This document shows, one piece after another, positions 9,611 to 21,626 of a stretch of 47,047 nt of DNA. The notes beneath the pieces are model-generated. The model did not search any database. It was not told where the DNA came from and saw nothing but the letters and a program-made list of their open reading frames with translations. Location of the stretch: NCBI GenBank assembly GCA_025361165.1, contig JANYAU010000093.1:1-47047 (forward strand), given 5' to 3'. Both the position numbers and the translations under genes were made by a program. Source of the stretch: Betaproteobacteria bacterium. Its GTDB lineage: Bacteria; Pseudomonadota; Gammaproteobacteria; Burkholderiales; Thiobacteraceae. The first letter of the stretch is position 1. Every line of letters starts with the position of its first letter.

Positions 9611-11275
9611 GTGCTGCTTAATCTCTCCGTCAAAGATTTCGTCATCGTCGATCGCATCGAACTCGAATTCGCGTCGGGTTTTACTGTACTCACCGGCGAG
9701 ACGGGTGCGGGCAAGTCGATCCTGATCGACGCCCTCGCCCTGGTGCTGGGTGATCGAGGCGAGGCCTCGGTAGTGCGCGCCGGTTGCGAGCGCGCCGAAA
9801 TCGCTGCGCAATTCGATATCGCCCAACTCAAACCTTTGCAAACTTGGCTCGCCGAAAATGATTTGGCGAATGACGACGGCGAGTGCCTGCTGCGCCGCGT
9901 AGTGGACAGCACCGGCCGCTCGCGCGCCTTCATCAACGGTCACGCTAGCACCTTGCAACAACTGCGCGAGGCGGGCGAATGGCTGGTCGATATACATGGC
10001 CAGCACGCGCATCAATCGTTGCTGCGTTCGGCTGCGCAACGCGCCTTGCTGGATGGTTATGGCGGTTTGACCGATGCCGCGCGCCAAGTCGCCGAAGCCT
10101 ATCGCGCTTGGCAAGAACTGAAACACCAGCGCGAAGCGGGCGAGAGTAATGCCTTGGCTCTGGCGCAAGAGCGCGAAGATATGGTGTGGCGGGTGCAAGA
10201 CCTGGACGCGCTGCAATTCACTGCAGAAGAATGGCAAGCACTCCTGGCTGAACATGCGCGGCTGTCCAACGCCGCTAGCCTCATCGACGGCGCGCGCTAC
10301 GGCGTAGAAACCCTGTCGGAGAACGACGCCTCTCTCATCGCCCAACTATCGAGCCTGATCGTGAAGCTCAATCAATTGCGCGAATACGATAGCGGCTTGA
10401 AAGAAACCATCGATTTGCTGGAGCCCGCCGAAATTCAATTGCAAGAAGCGGCGCATAGTCTCAACCATTATTTACTCAAGCTCGATCTCGACCCGGAACG
10501 CTTGAACGATTGCGAACAACGCCTCAACGCCATCCACAGCGCGGCGCGCAAATATCGCGTCAGCCCCGAGCAATTGCCGGAATTGCTGGAAACCGCGAAG
10601 GCGCGCTTGGCCGCGCTGATCGAAACCGCGGACCCCGAAGCGTTAGCGCGCAAAGAGCAGGAAGCCCAAACCCAATTCGACGGGCTAGCAAAAAAATTGT
10701 CGGCCAGCCGCAAGCAAGCGGCAAAAAAACTCAGCCAAAAAGTGAGCGCCACCTTGCAACAACTTGCCATGGCCGGCGGCGTATTCGAAGTCGGCTTAAG
10801 TCCGGTTGAGGAAGGCGCGAGCTTCGGCTATGAGAATGTCGAGTTGCTGGTTGCGGCCCACCCCGGCACGCCGCCCAAGCCGCTGGCCAAAGTCGCCTCC
10901 GGCGGCGAGTTGTCGCGCATCAGTCTCGCCATCCAAGTTGCCACGATTGACGTGGCAGCGGTGCCCACGCTGATTTTCGACGAAGTGGATGTCGGTATCG
11001 GCGGCGGGGTGGCCGAGATTGTCGGCGGTCTGCTCAAAGACTTGGGTGCGCAGCATCAAGTGCTATGCATTACCCACCTGCCGCAAGTTGCCGCCCAGGG
11101 CCATCAGCATTGGCGCGTAGCGAAAGAAAGCAAAAACGGCGCGACCTTATCGCGGATTGAAACCTTGGATAAAAAAGCGCGCATCGAAGAAATCGCGCGC
11201 ATGTTGGGTGGGGTGGAGATTACCGCGAAGACAAGAGCGCATGCAGCGGAGATGCTCGGGGTCAGTGGGAAATAG
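9611..11275 (+). CDS. recN: DNA repair protein RecN
   Basis: MLLNLSVKDFVIVDRIELEF..GETGAGKSILIDAL; FDEVDVGIGGGVAEIVG. Confidence 0.96.
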   Translation: MLLNLSVKDFVIVDRIELEFASGFTVLTGETGAGKSILIDALALVLGDRGEASVVRAGCERAEIAAQFDIAQLKPLQTWLAENDLANDDGECLLRRVVDSTGRSRAFINGHASTLQQLREAGEWLVDIHGQHAHQSLLRSAAQRALLDGYGGLTDAARQVAEAYRAWQELKHQREAGESNALALAQEREDMVWRVQDLDALQFTAEEWQALLAEHARLSNAASLIDGARYGVETLSENDASLIAQLSSLIVKLNQLREYDSGLKETIDLLEPAEIQLQEAAHSLNHYLLKLDLDPERLNDCEQRLNAIHSAARKYRVSPEQLPELLETAKARLAALIETADPEALARKEQEAQTQFDGLAKKLSASRKQAAKKLSQKVSATLQQLAMAGGVFEVGLSPVEEGASFGYENVELLVAAHPGTPPKPLAKVASGGELSRISLAIQVATIDVAAVPTLIFDEVDVGIGGGVAEIVGGLLKDLGAQHQVLCITHLPQVAAQGHQHWRVAKESKNGATLSRIETLDKKARIEEIARMLGGVEITAKTRAHAAEMLGVSGK

Positions 11276-11294
11276 CAAGACGTCTCGACGCTGT

Positions 11295-11720
11295 TTACGA
11301 ACGGTGGGGGCAATTCGCCTTCGTACAATCCACATACAAATACAGCGAGTGTTCGCGAATGGCGAAGCCGCGGTCTTTGGCTACCACCTCTTGGCGTTTT
11401 TCGATTTCGGGATCAAAGAACTCTTCCACCCGGCCGCATTGCAGGCAGACCAAGTGATCGTGGTGGCCGCCTTGGTTGAGTTCGAACACGGCTTTGCCGC
11501 TCTCGAAATGGTGGCGAATCAATAGCCCGGCTTGTTCGAATTGGGTGAGCACGCGGTAGACGGTGGCGAGCCCGATATCTTCATGTTCGTTCAGCAATAC
11601 GCGATAAATATCTTCGGCGGTGAGGTGCCGCTCGCTGCTGGCCTCGAATAAGCTCAGGATTTTGAGACGCGGCAGCGTGGCTTTGAGACCGACGTTTTTG
11701 AGTTCGCTGGGGTCGCTCAT
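11295..11720 (-). CDS. fur: Ferric uptake regulator Fur
   Basis: [53 protein letters not shown]; start set at MSDPSELKN within longer ORF. Confidence 0.95.
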   Translation of the reverse strand: MSDPSELKNVGLKATLPRLKILSLFEASSERHLTAEDIYRVLLNEHEDIGLATVYRVLTQFEQAGLLIRHHFESGKAVFELNQGGHHDHLVCLQCGRVEEFFDPEIEKRQEVVAKDRGFAIREHSLYLYVDCTKANCPHRS

Positions 11721-11812
11721 GAGGGTGCGTCCGAAAGAGGGAGTTGCATATGATACGAGCTTTGCCAGAGGGTAGCCAGGGCGCTTACCTGCCACAAAAG
11801 GATTGCCCGCGC

Positions 11813-11818
11813 TATAAT
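11813..11818 (+). promoter_or_regulatory. -10 box (TATAAT) upstream of bamE
   Basis: TATAAT 28 nt before ATG 11847; weak TGCCAC -35 at 17-nt spacing. Confidence 0.45.
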
Positions 11819-11846
11819 GGCGCGTCCCATAACGTTCCCACTCCCT

Positions 11847-12326
11847 ATGCGCCGTCTTGCCCCACTGGTTTTGTTGTTTCTCGCTGCGTGTTCCAGCACT
11901 TCGTTCACGTCCTATTTGCCGACGCCTTACAAGCTGGATATTCAGCAGGGCAATGTGATCACCCAGGACATGATGGCGAAATTGAAGCCGGGCATGACCA
12001 AATCGCAGGTGCGCTTTATCCTCGGCTCGCCGCCGATTACCGATATGTTCCACACCAACCGTTGGGACTATGTCTATATCCTCAAAGCGGGCGGCAAGGT
12101 CAAAGAGGAACGCAAGCTCACGCTGTTTTTTGATAACGATCAACTGACGCGCGTGGCGGGCGATGTGGTCCCCGCAACCAAGGAAGATAAAGCGGCAGAA
12201 GATGCAAAGCCGGCCAAGGCACCGACCGAGATTGTATTACAGAAATTCGACCCCAATGCGCCGCCCATTCCGCCGGAGGATGAAAAAGGTTTCTTCGGAC
12301 GCTTGTTGGAAAAGATCGGGTTTTAA
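11847..12326 (+). CDS. bamE: Outer membrane assembly lipoprotein BamE
   Basis: Lipobox [37 protein letters not shown]. Confidence 0.92.
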   Translation: MRRLAPLVLLFLAACSSTSFTSYLPTPYKLDIQQGNVITQDMMAKLKPGMTKSQVRFILGSPPITDMFHTNRWDYVYILKAGGKVKEERKLTLFFDNDQLTRVAGDVVPATKEDKAAEDAKPAKAPTEIVLQKFDPNAPPIPPEDEKGFFGRLLEKIGF

Positions 12327-13152
<826 letters not shown>

Positions 13153-13161
13153 TCGGCTCCT

Positions 13162-13198
13162 AAGAAGCGGAAAAGGCTTGTCGGCCTTCCCGCTTCTT
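13162..13198 (+). promoter_or_regulatory. Hairpin at the 5' end of the carA leader (attenuator-like)
   Basis: AAGAAGCGG..AAGG / CCTT..CGCTTCTT stem followed by weakly T-rich sequence, before the GTG start of carA. Confidence 0.5.
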
Positions 13199-13226
13199 TG
13201 TGTATCTAGCGTTCGGAGCCCTAATC

Positions 13227-14363
13227 GTGTCGTTGCCTCGTCTACCCGCCATTCTCGCCCTTGCCGATGGCAGTATTTTCCGGGGCATTTCTATTGGTGC
13301 CGAGGCGGCGACTTCCGGCGAAGTGGTGTTTAACACCGCGCTCTCCGGCTATCAAGAAATTCTCACCGATCCTTCCTACTGCCAGCAGATCGTTACACTA
13401 ACCTATCCGCATATCGGCAATACCGGCACCAACGCGGAAGATGAAGAGGCTGCCAAGATATTTGCGAACGGCTTGGTGATTCGCGATTTGCCGCTGATGG
13501 CGAGTAACTGGCGCAATCAGGAAGGCTTGAGTGATTACCTGAAGCGCCACAACATTCCCGCGATTGCCGATATCGATACCCGTAAGCTCACGCGCATCCT
13601 GCGCGAAAAGGGCGCGCAGAATGGCTGCCTGATGGCGGGCAAAATCGACGAAGCGGCAGCGCTAGCGAGTGCACGCGCTTTCCCCGGATTAGCCGGCATG
13701 GATTTAGCCAAGGTAGTGAGCTGCACGAAATCTTATGCATGGGCGGATTCCACTTGGGTGCGCGGCCAGGGTTTTGCCCAGCACGCCGACCTCAAGTATC
13801 ACGTCGTCGCCTACGATTACGGCATCAAGCGCAATATTTTGCGTATGCTGGTGGAGCGTGGCTGCAAGGTCACGGTGTTGCCAGCACAGGCATCAGCTCA
13901 AGAAGCGCTGGCTTTGAAACCGGATGGCATTTTCTTGTCCAATGGCCCGGGCGATCCGGAACCTTGCGACTACGCAATTAGCGCGATTCGAGAATTGTTG
14001 ACCAGCGGCATTCCCATTTACGGTATTTGTCTGGGCCACCAATTACTGGCGCTGGCCTCGGGCGCGAAAACCATCAAAATGAAATTCGGCCATCACGGCG
14101 CGAATCACCCGGTGCAAGATTTAGATACCAAGCGCGTGATGATCACTAGCCAGAACCACGGTTTCGCGGTGGACGCGGCGACCCTATCCGCCAATGTTCG
14201 GGTTACCCACGTGTCCTTGTTCGATGGCAGCTTGCAAGGCTTCACTCGCACCGACGTGCCGGCATTTAGTTTTCAAGGTCACCCCGAGGCGAGCCCGGGG
14301 CCGCACGATGTGGCGTATTTGTTTGATCGCTTTGTTGATTTGATGAAAGAGCGAAAAGCTTGA
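13227..14363 (+). CDS. carA: Carbamoyl-phosphate synthase small subunit
   Basis: [62 protein letters not shown] start. Confidence 0.96.
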   Translation: MSLPRLPAILALADGSIFRGISIGAEAATSGEVVFNTALSGYQEILTDPSYCQQIVTLTYPHIGNTGTNAEDEEAAKIFANGLVIRDLPLMASNWRNQEGLSDYLKRHNIPAIADIDTRKLTRILREKGAQNGCLMAGKIDEAAALASARAFPGLAGMDLAKVVSCTKSYAWADSTWVRGQGFAQHADLKYHVVAYDYGIKRNILRMLVERGCKVTVLPAQASAQEALALKPDGIFLSNGPGDPEPCDYAISAIRELLTSGIPIYGICLGHQLLALASGAKTIKMKFGHHGANHPVQDLDTKRVMITSQNHGFAVDAATLSANVRVTHVSLFDGSLQGFTRTDVPAFSFQGHPEASPGPHDVAYLFDRFVDLMKERKA

Positions 14364-14435
14364 ACCGCGAAGGACGCGAAGGAGCGCTAAGTAATTCAAA
14401 AGCATTCCTTCGCGAACCTTTGCGTCCTTAGCGGT
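14364..14435. repeat. Long imperfect inverted repeat in the carA-carB gap (ACCGCGAAGGACGCGAAGG family)
   Basis: Left arm ACCGCGAAGGACGCGAAGG vs reverse complement of right arm ACCGCTAAGGACGCAAAGG. Confidence 0.8.
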
Positions 14436-14446
14436 GAAAAAGATTT

Positions 14447-17400
14447 ATGCCAAAACGCACTGACATACACAGCATTCTCATCATCGGCGCTGGCCCGATT
14501 ATTATCGGCCAGGCGTGCGAGTTCGACTATTCGGGCGCGCAGGCGTGCAAGGCGCTGAAGGCGGAGGGCTATCGCGTCATCCTGGTGAATTCCAATCCGG
14601 CCACCATCATGACCGACCCCGGCATGGCGGATGTGACTTATATCGAACCGGTCACTTGGCGTTTCGTGGAAAAAATCATCGAAAAAGAGCGGCCCGATGC
14701 GCTGTTGCCGACCATGGGCGGCCAAACCGCGCTCAATTGCGCGCTCGATCTTGCTCGGCACGGCGTGCTGGAAAAATATGGCGTGCAGATGATAGGCGCG
14801 TCGCGCGAAGCGATCGACAAAGCCGAGGACCGCGAAAAATTCAAGCTGGCGATGGAAAAGATCGGCCTGGAGTGCGCGCGCGCGGCGATTGCGCACAGCC
14901 TGGAAGAGGCGCTGCAAGTGCAGGCCATGATCGGCTACCCGACGGTCATCCGCCCCTCGTTCACCATGGGCGGCATGGGCGGCGGCATCGCCTATAATCC
15001 GGAAGAGTTCGTGACGATTTGCGAGCGCGGGCTGGCCGCATCGCCCACCAAAGAATTGCTGATCGAAGAAGCGGTGATCGGCTGGAAAGAATTCGAGATG
15101 GAGGTGGTGCGCGACAAAGCGGACAACTGCATCATTATCTGCGCCATTGAAAATTTAGACCCGATGGGCGTGCATACCGGCGACTCGATCACGGTCGCGC
15201 CGGCGCAGACGCTTACCGACAAGGAATACCAAGTCATGCGCAACGCCTCGATCGCTGTGTTGCGCGAGATCGGGGTGGAGACTGGCGGCTCCAACGTGCA
15301 GTTCGCCATCAATCCTGCGGATGGGCGCATGCTGGTAATCGAAATGAACCCACGCGTGTCGCGCTCCTCCGCCTTGGCATCGAAAGCCACCGGTTTCCCG
15401 ATTGCAAAAGTCGCAGCCAAGCTGGCGGTCGGTTACACCCTGGACGAATTGAAGAACGACATCACCGGCGGGCGCACCCCAGCTTCGTTCGAACCTTCCA
15501 TCGATTACGTGGTGACCAAGGTGCCGCGTTTTGCCTTCGAGAAATTCAAGCAGGCCAATGATAGGCTCACCACGCAAATGAAATCGGTGGGTGAAGTCAT
15601 GGCGATCGGCCGCACCTTCCAAGAATCCCTGCAAAAAGCGCTGCGCGGTTTGGAAGTCGGCGTCGATGGCTTCGACGAAAAGACCCAAGACCGCGATACG
15701 CTGGAAGCGGAAATGGGCAACCCCGGCGCCGAGCGCCTGTGGTATGTGGCGGATGCTTTTCGCAATGGCATGTCGGTGGACGAAGTGCATGCCATCACCC
15801 ATATCGACCCCTGGTTCTTGATTCAAATCGAAGACCTGGTGCGTCGCGAGCAAGCCTTGGCTGGCCACAAATTGGAAGACCTGTCGCACGACGAATTGCG
15901 TGAACTGAAGCGTTGCGGTTTCTCCGACCGCCGCTTGGCGAAATTGCTCAGCACCGATCAACATGCAGTGCGCAAGCGCCGCTGGGATTTGGCGATTCAT
16001 CCGGTATACAAGCGGGTGGATACCTGCGCCGCCGAATTCGCCACCGATACCGCGTATCAATATTCGACCTATGAGGAAGAGTGCGAAGCCAATCCCACCA
16101 GCCGCAAAAAGATCATGGTGCTAGGTGGTGGGCCCAATCGCATCGGCCAAGGCATCGAGTTCGATTATTGCTGCGTACATGCCGCGATGGCGATGCGCGA
16201 GGACGGTTTCGAGACCATCATGGTCAATTGCAATCCGGAAACCGTGTCCACCGACTACGATACCTCCGATCGCTTGTATTTCGAGCCACTGACGCTGGAA
16301 GACGTGTTGGAAATCGTGCGCATCGAAAAGCCAGTAGGCGTGATCGTGCAATTCGGCGGGCAAACGCCGTTGAAATTGGCGCGCGATCTGGAAGCGAACG
16401 GTGTACCGATTATCGGCACCACGCCAGACGCCATCGACTGCGCCGAAGACCGCGAGCGCTTCCAAAAGCTGCTGCATGAGTTGAAGTTGCTGCAACCGCC
16501 GAATCGTACCGCGCGCAGTGGTGAGCAAGCGCTCAAGCTGGCCGAGGAAATCGGTTATCCACTGGTGGTGCGTCCATCGTATGTGCTGGGCGGGCGGGCG
16601 ATGGAAATTGTGCACGAGAAAGCCGATCTCGAACGCTATATGCGCGAGGCGGTGAAGGTCTCGAATAAATCGCCGGTGCTACTGGATCGCTTCTTGAACG
16701 ACGCCATCGAAGTCGACGTGGATGCGATTTGCGACGGCGCGGACGTGCTCATCGGCGGCATCATGGAGCACATCGAAGAAGCGGGAGTGCATTCGGGGGA
16801 CTCGGCATGCTCATTGCCGCCGTATAGCCTGAGCCCGGCACTGCAAACCGAATTGCGTGCGCAGACGGTGCGGCTAGCGCATGCGCTCAACGTCGTGGGC
16901 TTGATGAATATCCAATTCGCGATCCAAGGCGAAACGGTGTTCGTGCTGGAGGTTAATCCGCGCGCTTCGCGCACTGTGCCCTTCGTCTCCAAGGCCTGCG
17001 GTTTGCCGCTGGCGAAAATTTCCGCGCGCTGTATGGCGGGCCAGACGCTTAAATCTCAAGGGGTCTTGCATGAAGTGATTCCACCGTATTTTTCGGTGAA
17101 GGAAGCGGTGTTCCCCTTCATTAAGTTTCCGGGCGTGGATCCGATTTTAGGGCCGGAGATGAAGTCCACCGGCGAAGTGATGGGCATAGCAGATTCCTTC
17201 GGCGAAGCCTTTCTCAAATCCCAAATCGCCGCCGGGATCAAGTTACCGGCATCAGGCAAAGTCTTCATCAGCGTGAAACCTTTGGACAAGCCGCGCGTCG
17301 TAGAAGTTGGCCGCGCCTTGCTGGAGTTGGGCTTTACGCTGTGCGCCACGCGCGGCACGGCCAATGTGATGCAAGCCGAGGGCTTGACGGTGCAAGTGGT

Positions 17401-17656
17401 GAACAAAGTGCCGGAAGGCCGCCCGCATATCGTGGACATGATTAAGAGTAAGGAGATCGCGCTCATCATAAACACCGTAGAAGACAAGCGCGCGATTCAG
17501 GATTCGTTTGCGATTCGCGCTGCGGCCGAGCAGTTTCGCGTCACTTACTACACCACATTAGCCGGTGCGCGTGCCGCAGTTAATGGTATGCAGCACATGA
17601 ACGAATTAAACGTATTTGATCTCCAGGGCTTGCATGCGAGCCTCAACGCCCGCTAG
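14447..17656 (+). CDS. carB: Carbamoyl-phosphate synthase large subunit
   Basis: 1069 aa, [30 protein letters not shown]; duplicated ATP-grasp halves. Confidence 0.98.
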   Translation: MPKRTDIHSILIIGAGPIIIGQACEFDYSGAQACKALKAEGYRVILVNSNPATIMTDPGMADVTYIEPVTWRFVEKIIEKERPDALLPTMGGQTALNCALDLARHGVLEKYGVQMIGASREAIDKAEDREKFKLAMEKIGLECARAAIAHSLEEALQVQAMIGYPTVIRPSFTMGGMGGGIAYNPEEFVTICERGLAASPTKELLIEEAVIGWKEFEMEVVRDKADNCIIICAIENLDPMGVHTGDSITVAPAQTLTDKEYQVMRNASIAVLREIGVETGGSNVQFAINPADGRMLVIEMNPRVSRSSALASKATGFPIAKVAAKLAVGYTLDELKNDITGGRTPASFEPSIDYVVTKVPRFAFEKFKQANDRLTTQMKSVGEVMAIGRTFQESLQKALRGLEVGVDGFDEKTQDRDTLEAEMGNPGAERLWYVADAFRNGMSVDEVHAITHIDPWFLIQIEDLVRREQALAGHKLEDLSHDELRELKRCGFSDRRLAKLLSTDQHAVRKRRWDLAIHPVYKRVDTCAAEFATDTAYQYSTYEEECEANPTSRKKIMVLGGGPNRIGQGIEFDYCCVHAAMAMREDGFETIMVNCNPETVSTDYDTSDRLYFEPLTLEDVLEIVRIEKPVGVIVQFGGQTPLKLARDLEANGVPIIGTTPDAIDCAEDRERFQKLLHELKLLQPPNRTARSGEQALKLAEEIGYPLVVRPSYVLGGRAMEIVHEKADLERYMREAVKVSNKSPVLLDRFLNDAIEVDVDAICDGADVLIGGIMEHIEEAGVHSGDSACSLPPYSLSPALQTELRAQTVRLAHALNVVGLMNIQFAIQGETVFVLEVNPRASRTVPFVSKACGLPLAKISARCMAGQTLKSQGVLHEVIPPYFSVKEAVFPFIKFPGVDPILGPEMKSTGEVMGIADSFGEAFLKSQIAAGIKLPASGKVFISVKPLDKPRVVEVGRALLELGFTLCATRGTANVMQAEGLTVQVVNKVPEGRPHIVDMIKSKEIALIINTVEDKRAIQDSFAIRAAAEQFRVTYYTTLAGARAAVNGMQHMNELNVFDLQGLHASLNAR

Positions 17657-17678
17657 CCCACCCTGATAAAAGGAGTGC

Positions 17679-18158
17679 ATGATGAGTAAAGTTCCCTTGA
17701 CCGTGACCGGCGCTGAAAAACTGCGCGTCGAGTTACACACGCTCAAGACGGTAGAGCGTCCAAAAGTGATCGCTGCCATCGCCGAAGCGCGTGCGCACGG
17801 CGATTTGTCGGAGAACGCCGAATACGATGCGGCGAAAGAACGGCAGAGTTTTGTCGAAGGCCGCATTGTGGAGTTAGAGTCCAAGATATCCAACGCGCAG
17901 ATCATCGACCCTAAGCTCCTGGATGCCGAGGGCAATGTGGTATTCGGCGCGACTGTGGATTTGGAAGATATGGCATCCAACCAGAAAGTCACTTACCAAA
18001 TCGTGGGCGACGACGAGGCCGATCTCAAACAAGGCAAAATTTCCATCAGCTCGCTGATTGCGCGCGCCTTGATTGGCAAATACCCCGGCGATGTGGCCGA
18101 AGTGCAAGCGCCCGGCGGCGTGCGCGAGTATGAAGTGCTGGACGTGAAATATATCTAG
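17679..18158 (+). CDS. greA: Transcription elongation factor GreA
   Basis: [51 protein letters not shown]. Confidence 0.97.
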   Translation: MMSKVPLTVTGAEKLRVELHTLKTVERPKVIAAIAEARAHGDLSENAEYDAAKERQSFVEGRIVELESKISNAQIIDPKLLDAEGNVVFGATVDLEDMASNQKVTYQIVGDDEADLKQGKISISSLIARALIGKYPGDVAEVQAPGGVREYEVLDVKYI

Positions 18159-18164
18159 CGGCCG

Positions 18165-18614
18165 ATGAAAAACCTATCCGTCAGCCTTGCGCTTATCGCC
18201 ATTACCCTGTGGGTCGGCAGCCTCTGGGCGATTGGCGGGATTGCCGCGCCCACGTTGTTTTCCGCTTTGCCCGACAAACAACTGGCAGGCATGCTCGCCG
18301 GGAAACTATTCACGATCGTCGCCTATGTCGGCATCGCGTGTGGCGTTTACTTGCTAATTTTCCGCCTCGCCACCGAGGGGACGCGTGCCTTCAAGCAATG
18401 GTTCTTTTGGATCGTATTGTCGATGCTGGTGCTGACCCTCATCGGCCATTTCGGTATTCAACCGATTATTCAGCACTTGAAAGTGCAAGGCGGTACAGCG
18501 GAGGTGATGCAGAGTATGGTGGCTAGCCGTTTTGCGCGCTGGCACGGCATCGCCAGCATTTTGTACCTGATTCAAAGCCTGCTGGGCTTAGCGCTGGTCT
18601 TAAAAAATCGGTAG
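18165..18614 (+). CDS. DUF4149-like integral membrane protein
   Basis: Four hydrophobic segments, GSLWAIGGIAAPTLFSALPDKQLAGMLAGKLF. Confidence 0.7.
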   Translation: MKNLSVSLALIAITLWVGSLWAIGGIAAPTLFSALPDKQLAGMLAGKLFTIVAYVGIACGVYLLIFRLATEGTRAFKQWFFWIVLSMLVLTLIGHFGIQPIIQHLKVQGGTAEVMQSMVASRFARWHGIASILYLIQSLLGLALVLKNR

Positions 18615-18634
18615 GGGCGAGGCATGCCTCGCCC
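18612..18634. repeat. Palindromic repeat TAGGGGCGAGGC-AT-GCCTCGCCC overlapping the stop of the DUF4149-like gene
   Basis: Near-identical to 9569-9591. Confidence 0.8.
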
Positions 18635-18647
18635 GCACTGCCTGCAT

Positions 18648-18944
18648 TCAGCGCGGCAAAACCAACTTTGCTTCTGCAGCGCGTTTATATACCACTAAGG
18701 TCTTCCCGATGTGCTGCACCGGCGCGGCGGCCAGGGTTTCGCAAATGGTATTCAGCATGACGTCGCGTTCGTCGCGTTCGTCGTTCATTACTTTAATCTT
18801 GATGAGTTCATGCGCTTTGAGGGCGGCGGCGATTTCCTTGGAAACGGCAGCGCTCAAACCGGCATCGCCTATCATCACGACCGGGTTAAGATGGTGTGCT
18901 TGGGCGCGCAAGAATCGTATCTGGATCGGGTTCAACTTTTTCAT
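18648..18944 (-). CDS. yhbY: YhbY-type CRM-domain RNA-binding protein
   Basis: RFLRAQAHHLNPVVMIGDAGLSAAVSKEIAAALKAHELIKIKV. Confidence 0.9.
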   Translation of the reverse strand: MKKLNPIQIRFLRAQAHHLNPVVMIGDAGLSAAVSKEIAAALKAHELIKIKVMNDERDERDVMLNTICETLAAAPVQHIGKTLVVYKRAAEAKLVLPR

Positions 18945-18960
18945 GGCGGCAGTTTAATCG

Positions 18961-19581
18961 ATGAAGCGCACTAAAACCAGCAAAGCCTGGATGCAAAAGC
19001 ATGTTAGCGACCCGTATGTACAGCAGGCCAAACTGCACGGTTACCGTGCGCGCTCGGCTTATAAACTGTTAGAGATCGACGCCAAAGAGCGGCTGCTTAA
19101 GCCAGGCATGCGGGTGGTGGACTTGGGGTCCGCACCGGGTGGCTGGTCGCAGGTGGCGGCACAGAAGGTGGGGCCATCCGGTAAGGTGTTTGCGCTGGAT
19201 TTACTTGAGATGGTCGGCTTGCCTGATGTCATCTTCATTCAGGGCGATTTTACCGAGGCAACGGTGCTGGCTGAGCTTAGCGCTAAACTAAACAGCCAAG
19301 CGGTCGATCTTGTTATCTCGGATATGGCCCCCAATATAAGTGGCATTGCGCTGTCGGACCAGGCAAAAAGCTACTATTTGGCTGAACTTGCACTGGATTT
19401 TGCCGTCCATCATTTGAAACCGGGTGGAGGCTTGCTGGTTAAAGTGTTTCAGGGCGGTGATTTCGATACTTACTTGAAATCCTTGCGCGAGCGCTTTAAA
19501 CAAGTGGAGATACGCAAGCCGGATGCCTCGCGCAACCACAGCAAAGAGGTGTATCTGGTGGGTAAGGATATGAATATTTAA
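18961..19581 (+). CDS. rlmE: 23S rRNA (uridine-2'-O-)-methyltransferase RlmE (FtsJ/RrmJ)
   Basis: [38 protein letters not shown]. Confidence 0.96.
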   Translation: MKRTKTSKAWMQKHVSDPYVQQAKLHGYRARSAYKLLEIDAKERLLKPGMRVVDLGSAPGGWSQVAAQKVGPSGKVFALDLLEMVGLPDVIFIQGDFTEATVLAELSAKLNSQAVDLVISDMAPNISGIALSDQAKSYYLAELALDFAVHHLKPGGGLLVKVFQGGDFDTYLKSLRERFKQVEIRKPDASRNHSKEVYLVGKDMNI

Positions 19582-19659
19582 TGGTAGAGGCGTATCGCAC
19601 GCCACGGGAATTAGGGTTAGAATGAGTCCAAATTGTCATTTCCTCGTTAAGGAACAGTC

Positions 19660-21552
19660 TTGAACAACACTTTCAAAACTATCGCTATTTGGCTTGTCAT
19701 CGGGCTGGTGCTCATGACGCTGTTTTCGCAATTCACGGCCAAGCGCAACACGGCTGCTTCAGTGGATTTTTCGTCTTTCATGCAAGACGTGAAGGGCAAA
19801 CAAATTGCCGAGGTGCAAATCGACGGCAACACGGTGCGCGGCAAGCGCCAGGACGGCAGCCGTTTTGTGACCTATGCGCCCAACTATATTTGGCTGGTCG
19901 ATGATTTGCTCAAAAGCGGCGTGAAAATCGAAGCCAAGGCGCCGGAAGAGCAATCCTTGCTCACCAATATTTTCATTTCCTGGTTCCCGATGCTGTTGTT
20001 GATCGGCGTATGGGTATTCTTCATGCGCCAGATGCAAGGCGGCGGGCGCGGCGGCGCGTTTTCGTTCGGCAAGAGCCGGGCGCGCATGCTCGACGAATCC
20101 ACCAACGTCATCACCTTTGCCGATGTGGCGGGTTGCGACGAGGCAAAAGCAGAAGTCTCCGAGTTGGTCGAGTTCCTGCGCGATCCGGGCAAGTTTCAAA
20201 AACTCGGCGGCCGCATTCCGCGCGGTGTGCTGATGGTGGGCAGCCCCGGTACCGGCAAGACGCTCTTGGCCAAAGCCATTGCGGGCGAAGCTAAGGTTCC
20301 TTTCTTCTCCATCTCCGGTTCCGATTTCGTGGAAATGTTTGTCGGCGTGGGTGCGGCGCGGGTGCGCGATATGTTCGAGCAGGCGAAGAAAAGCGCGCCC
20401 TGCATCGTTTTCATCGACGAGATCGACGCCGTGGGCCGCCAGCGTGGTGCAGGCTTGGGTGGCGGCAACGACGAACGCGAACAAACACTGAACCAATTGC
20501 TAGTAGAAATGGACGGCTTCGAAGGCACCGCCGGCGTGATCGTGATCGCTGCCACCAACCGCCCCGATGTGCTCGATCCGGCACTGTTGCGTCCGGGTCG
20601 TTTCGATCGCCAAGTGGTGGTGCCGCTGCCGGATATCCGCGGCCGCGAGCAAATTCTCATGGTGCACATGCGCAAAGTACCGATCGCCCCGGATGTGCGC
20701 GCTGACGTGATCGCGCGCGGCACGCCGGGCATGTCCGGCGCCGATCTGGCTAATTTGGTCAACGAATCGGCATTGTTCGCTGCGCGTAGCAACAAACGCC
20801 TGGTGGACATGGAAGATTTTGAACGCGCTAAAGACAAGATTCTCATGGGCGCCGAGCGCCGCTCGATTGTGATGCCCGAGCACGAACGTCGTAATACGGC
20901 TTATCACGAATCGGGTCACGCGGTGGTGGCGCGGCTTCTGCCCACGACCGACCCGGTGCATAAAGTCACCATCATTCCGCGCGGGCGCGCACTGGGCGTG
21001 ACCATGCAGTTGCCGACCGAAGATCGCTATAGCATGGATCGCGAGCACCTCCTGCAAAACATTTCGGTGTTGTTTGGCGGGCGTATCGCGGAAGAGATTT
21101 TCATGCACCAAATGACCACCGGCGCTTCGAATGACTTCGAACGCGCAACTGAAATGGCGCGGCGCATGGTGACGCAATGGGGTATGTCCGATGCCCTCGG
21201 GACGATGGTGTATGGCGACAACGACGGCGAAGTTTTCCTCGGGCGTTCTATTTCTACGCACAAGAACGTGTCGGAAGCGACGATGCTGAAAGTCGATATG
21301 GAAATCCGCCGCATCATCGACGAGCAATATGCGCTGGCGCGGCGCTTGATCGAAGAAAACCGCGACAAGGTCGAGACCATGGCCAAAGCGCTGCTCGAAT
21401 GGGAAACCATCGACGCCGACCAGGTGAACGACATCATGGAAGGCCGTGCGCCGCGCCCGCCTAAGCCAACGCAACCGCCGGCTCCGCCCTCGCAAAGCAA
21501 TACACCCAGCGCACCACCTGCGCCGACGACCACGCCGGCGGAAGAAGTTTAA
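19660..21552 (+). CDS. ftsH: ATP-dependent zinc metalloprotease FtsH
   Basis: TTG start; [24 protein letters not shown], 630 aa. Confidence 0.97.
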   Translation: MNNTFKTIAIWLVIGLVLMTLFSQFTAKRNTAASVDFSSFMQDVKGKQIAEVQIDGNTVRGKRQDGSRFVTYAPNYIWLVDDLLKSGVKIEAKAPEEQSLLTNIFISWFPMLLLIGVWVFFMRQMQGGGRGGAFSFGKSRARMLDESTNVITFADVAGCDEAKAEVSELVEFLRDPGKFQKLGGRIPRGVLMVGSPGTGKTLLAKAIAGEAKVPFFSISGSDFVEMFVGVGAARVRDMFEQAKKSAPCIVFIDEIDAVGRQRGAGLGGGNDEREQTLNQLLVEMDGFEGTAGVIVIAATNRPDVLDPALLRPGRFDRQVVVPLPDIRGREQILMVHMRKVPIAPDVRADVIARGTPGMSGADLANLVNESALFAARSNKRLVDMEDFERAKDKILMGAERRSIVMPEHERRNTAYHESGHAVVARLLPTTDPVHKVTIIPRGRALGVTMQLPTEDRYSMDREHLLQNISVLFGGRIAEEIFMHQMTTGASNDFERATEMARRMVTQWGMSDALGTMVYGDNDGEVFLGRSISTHKNVSEATMLKVDMEIRRIIDEQYALARRLIEENRDKVETMAKALLEWETIDADQVNDIMEGRAPRPPKPTQPPAPPSQSNTPSAPPAPTTTPAEEV

Positions 21553-21565
21553 CGGCAGTACTGAA

Positions 21566-21615
21566 GACTGAGGTTTAAGGATTGAGAGGGAAAAGCCTCT
21601 CGGTCTCACTCAGTC
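21566..21615. repeat. Nested inverted repeat between ftsH and folP
   Basis: GACTGAG (21566-21572)/CTCAGTC (21609-21615) and inner GAGAGG/CCTCTC (21584-21601). Confidence 0.65.
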
Positions 21616-21626
21616 CTCCATCCTCT

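Noticed and set aside
8804-10345. 513-aa ORF antisense to nadK/recN
   Set aside because: Spans two well-supported opposite-strand genes; composition is typical of reverse-frame translation
11721-12143. N-terminal extension of the 282-aa fur ORF
   Set aside because: Overlaps bamE and its promoter; Fur homology begins at MSDPSELKN (11720)
15155-16060. 301-aa ORF antisense to carB
   Set aside because: Entirely within strongly supported carB, no domain signature
20500-21609. 369-aa ORF antisense to ftsH
   Set aside because: Low-complexity Arg/His-rich shadow ORF within ftsH
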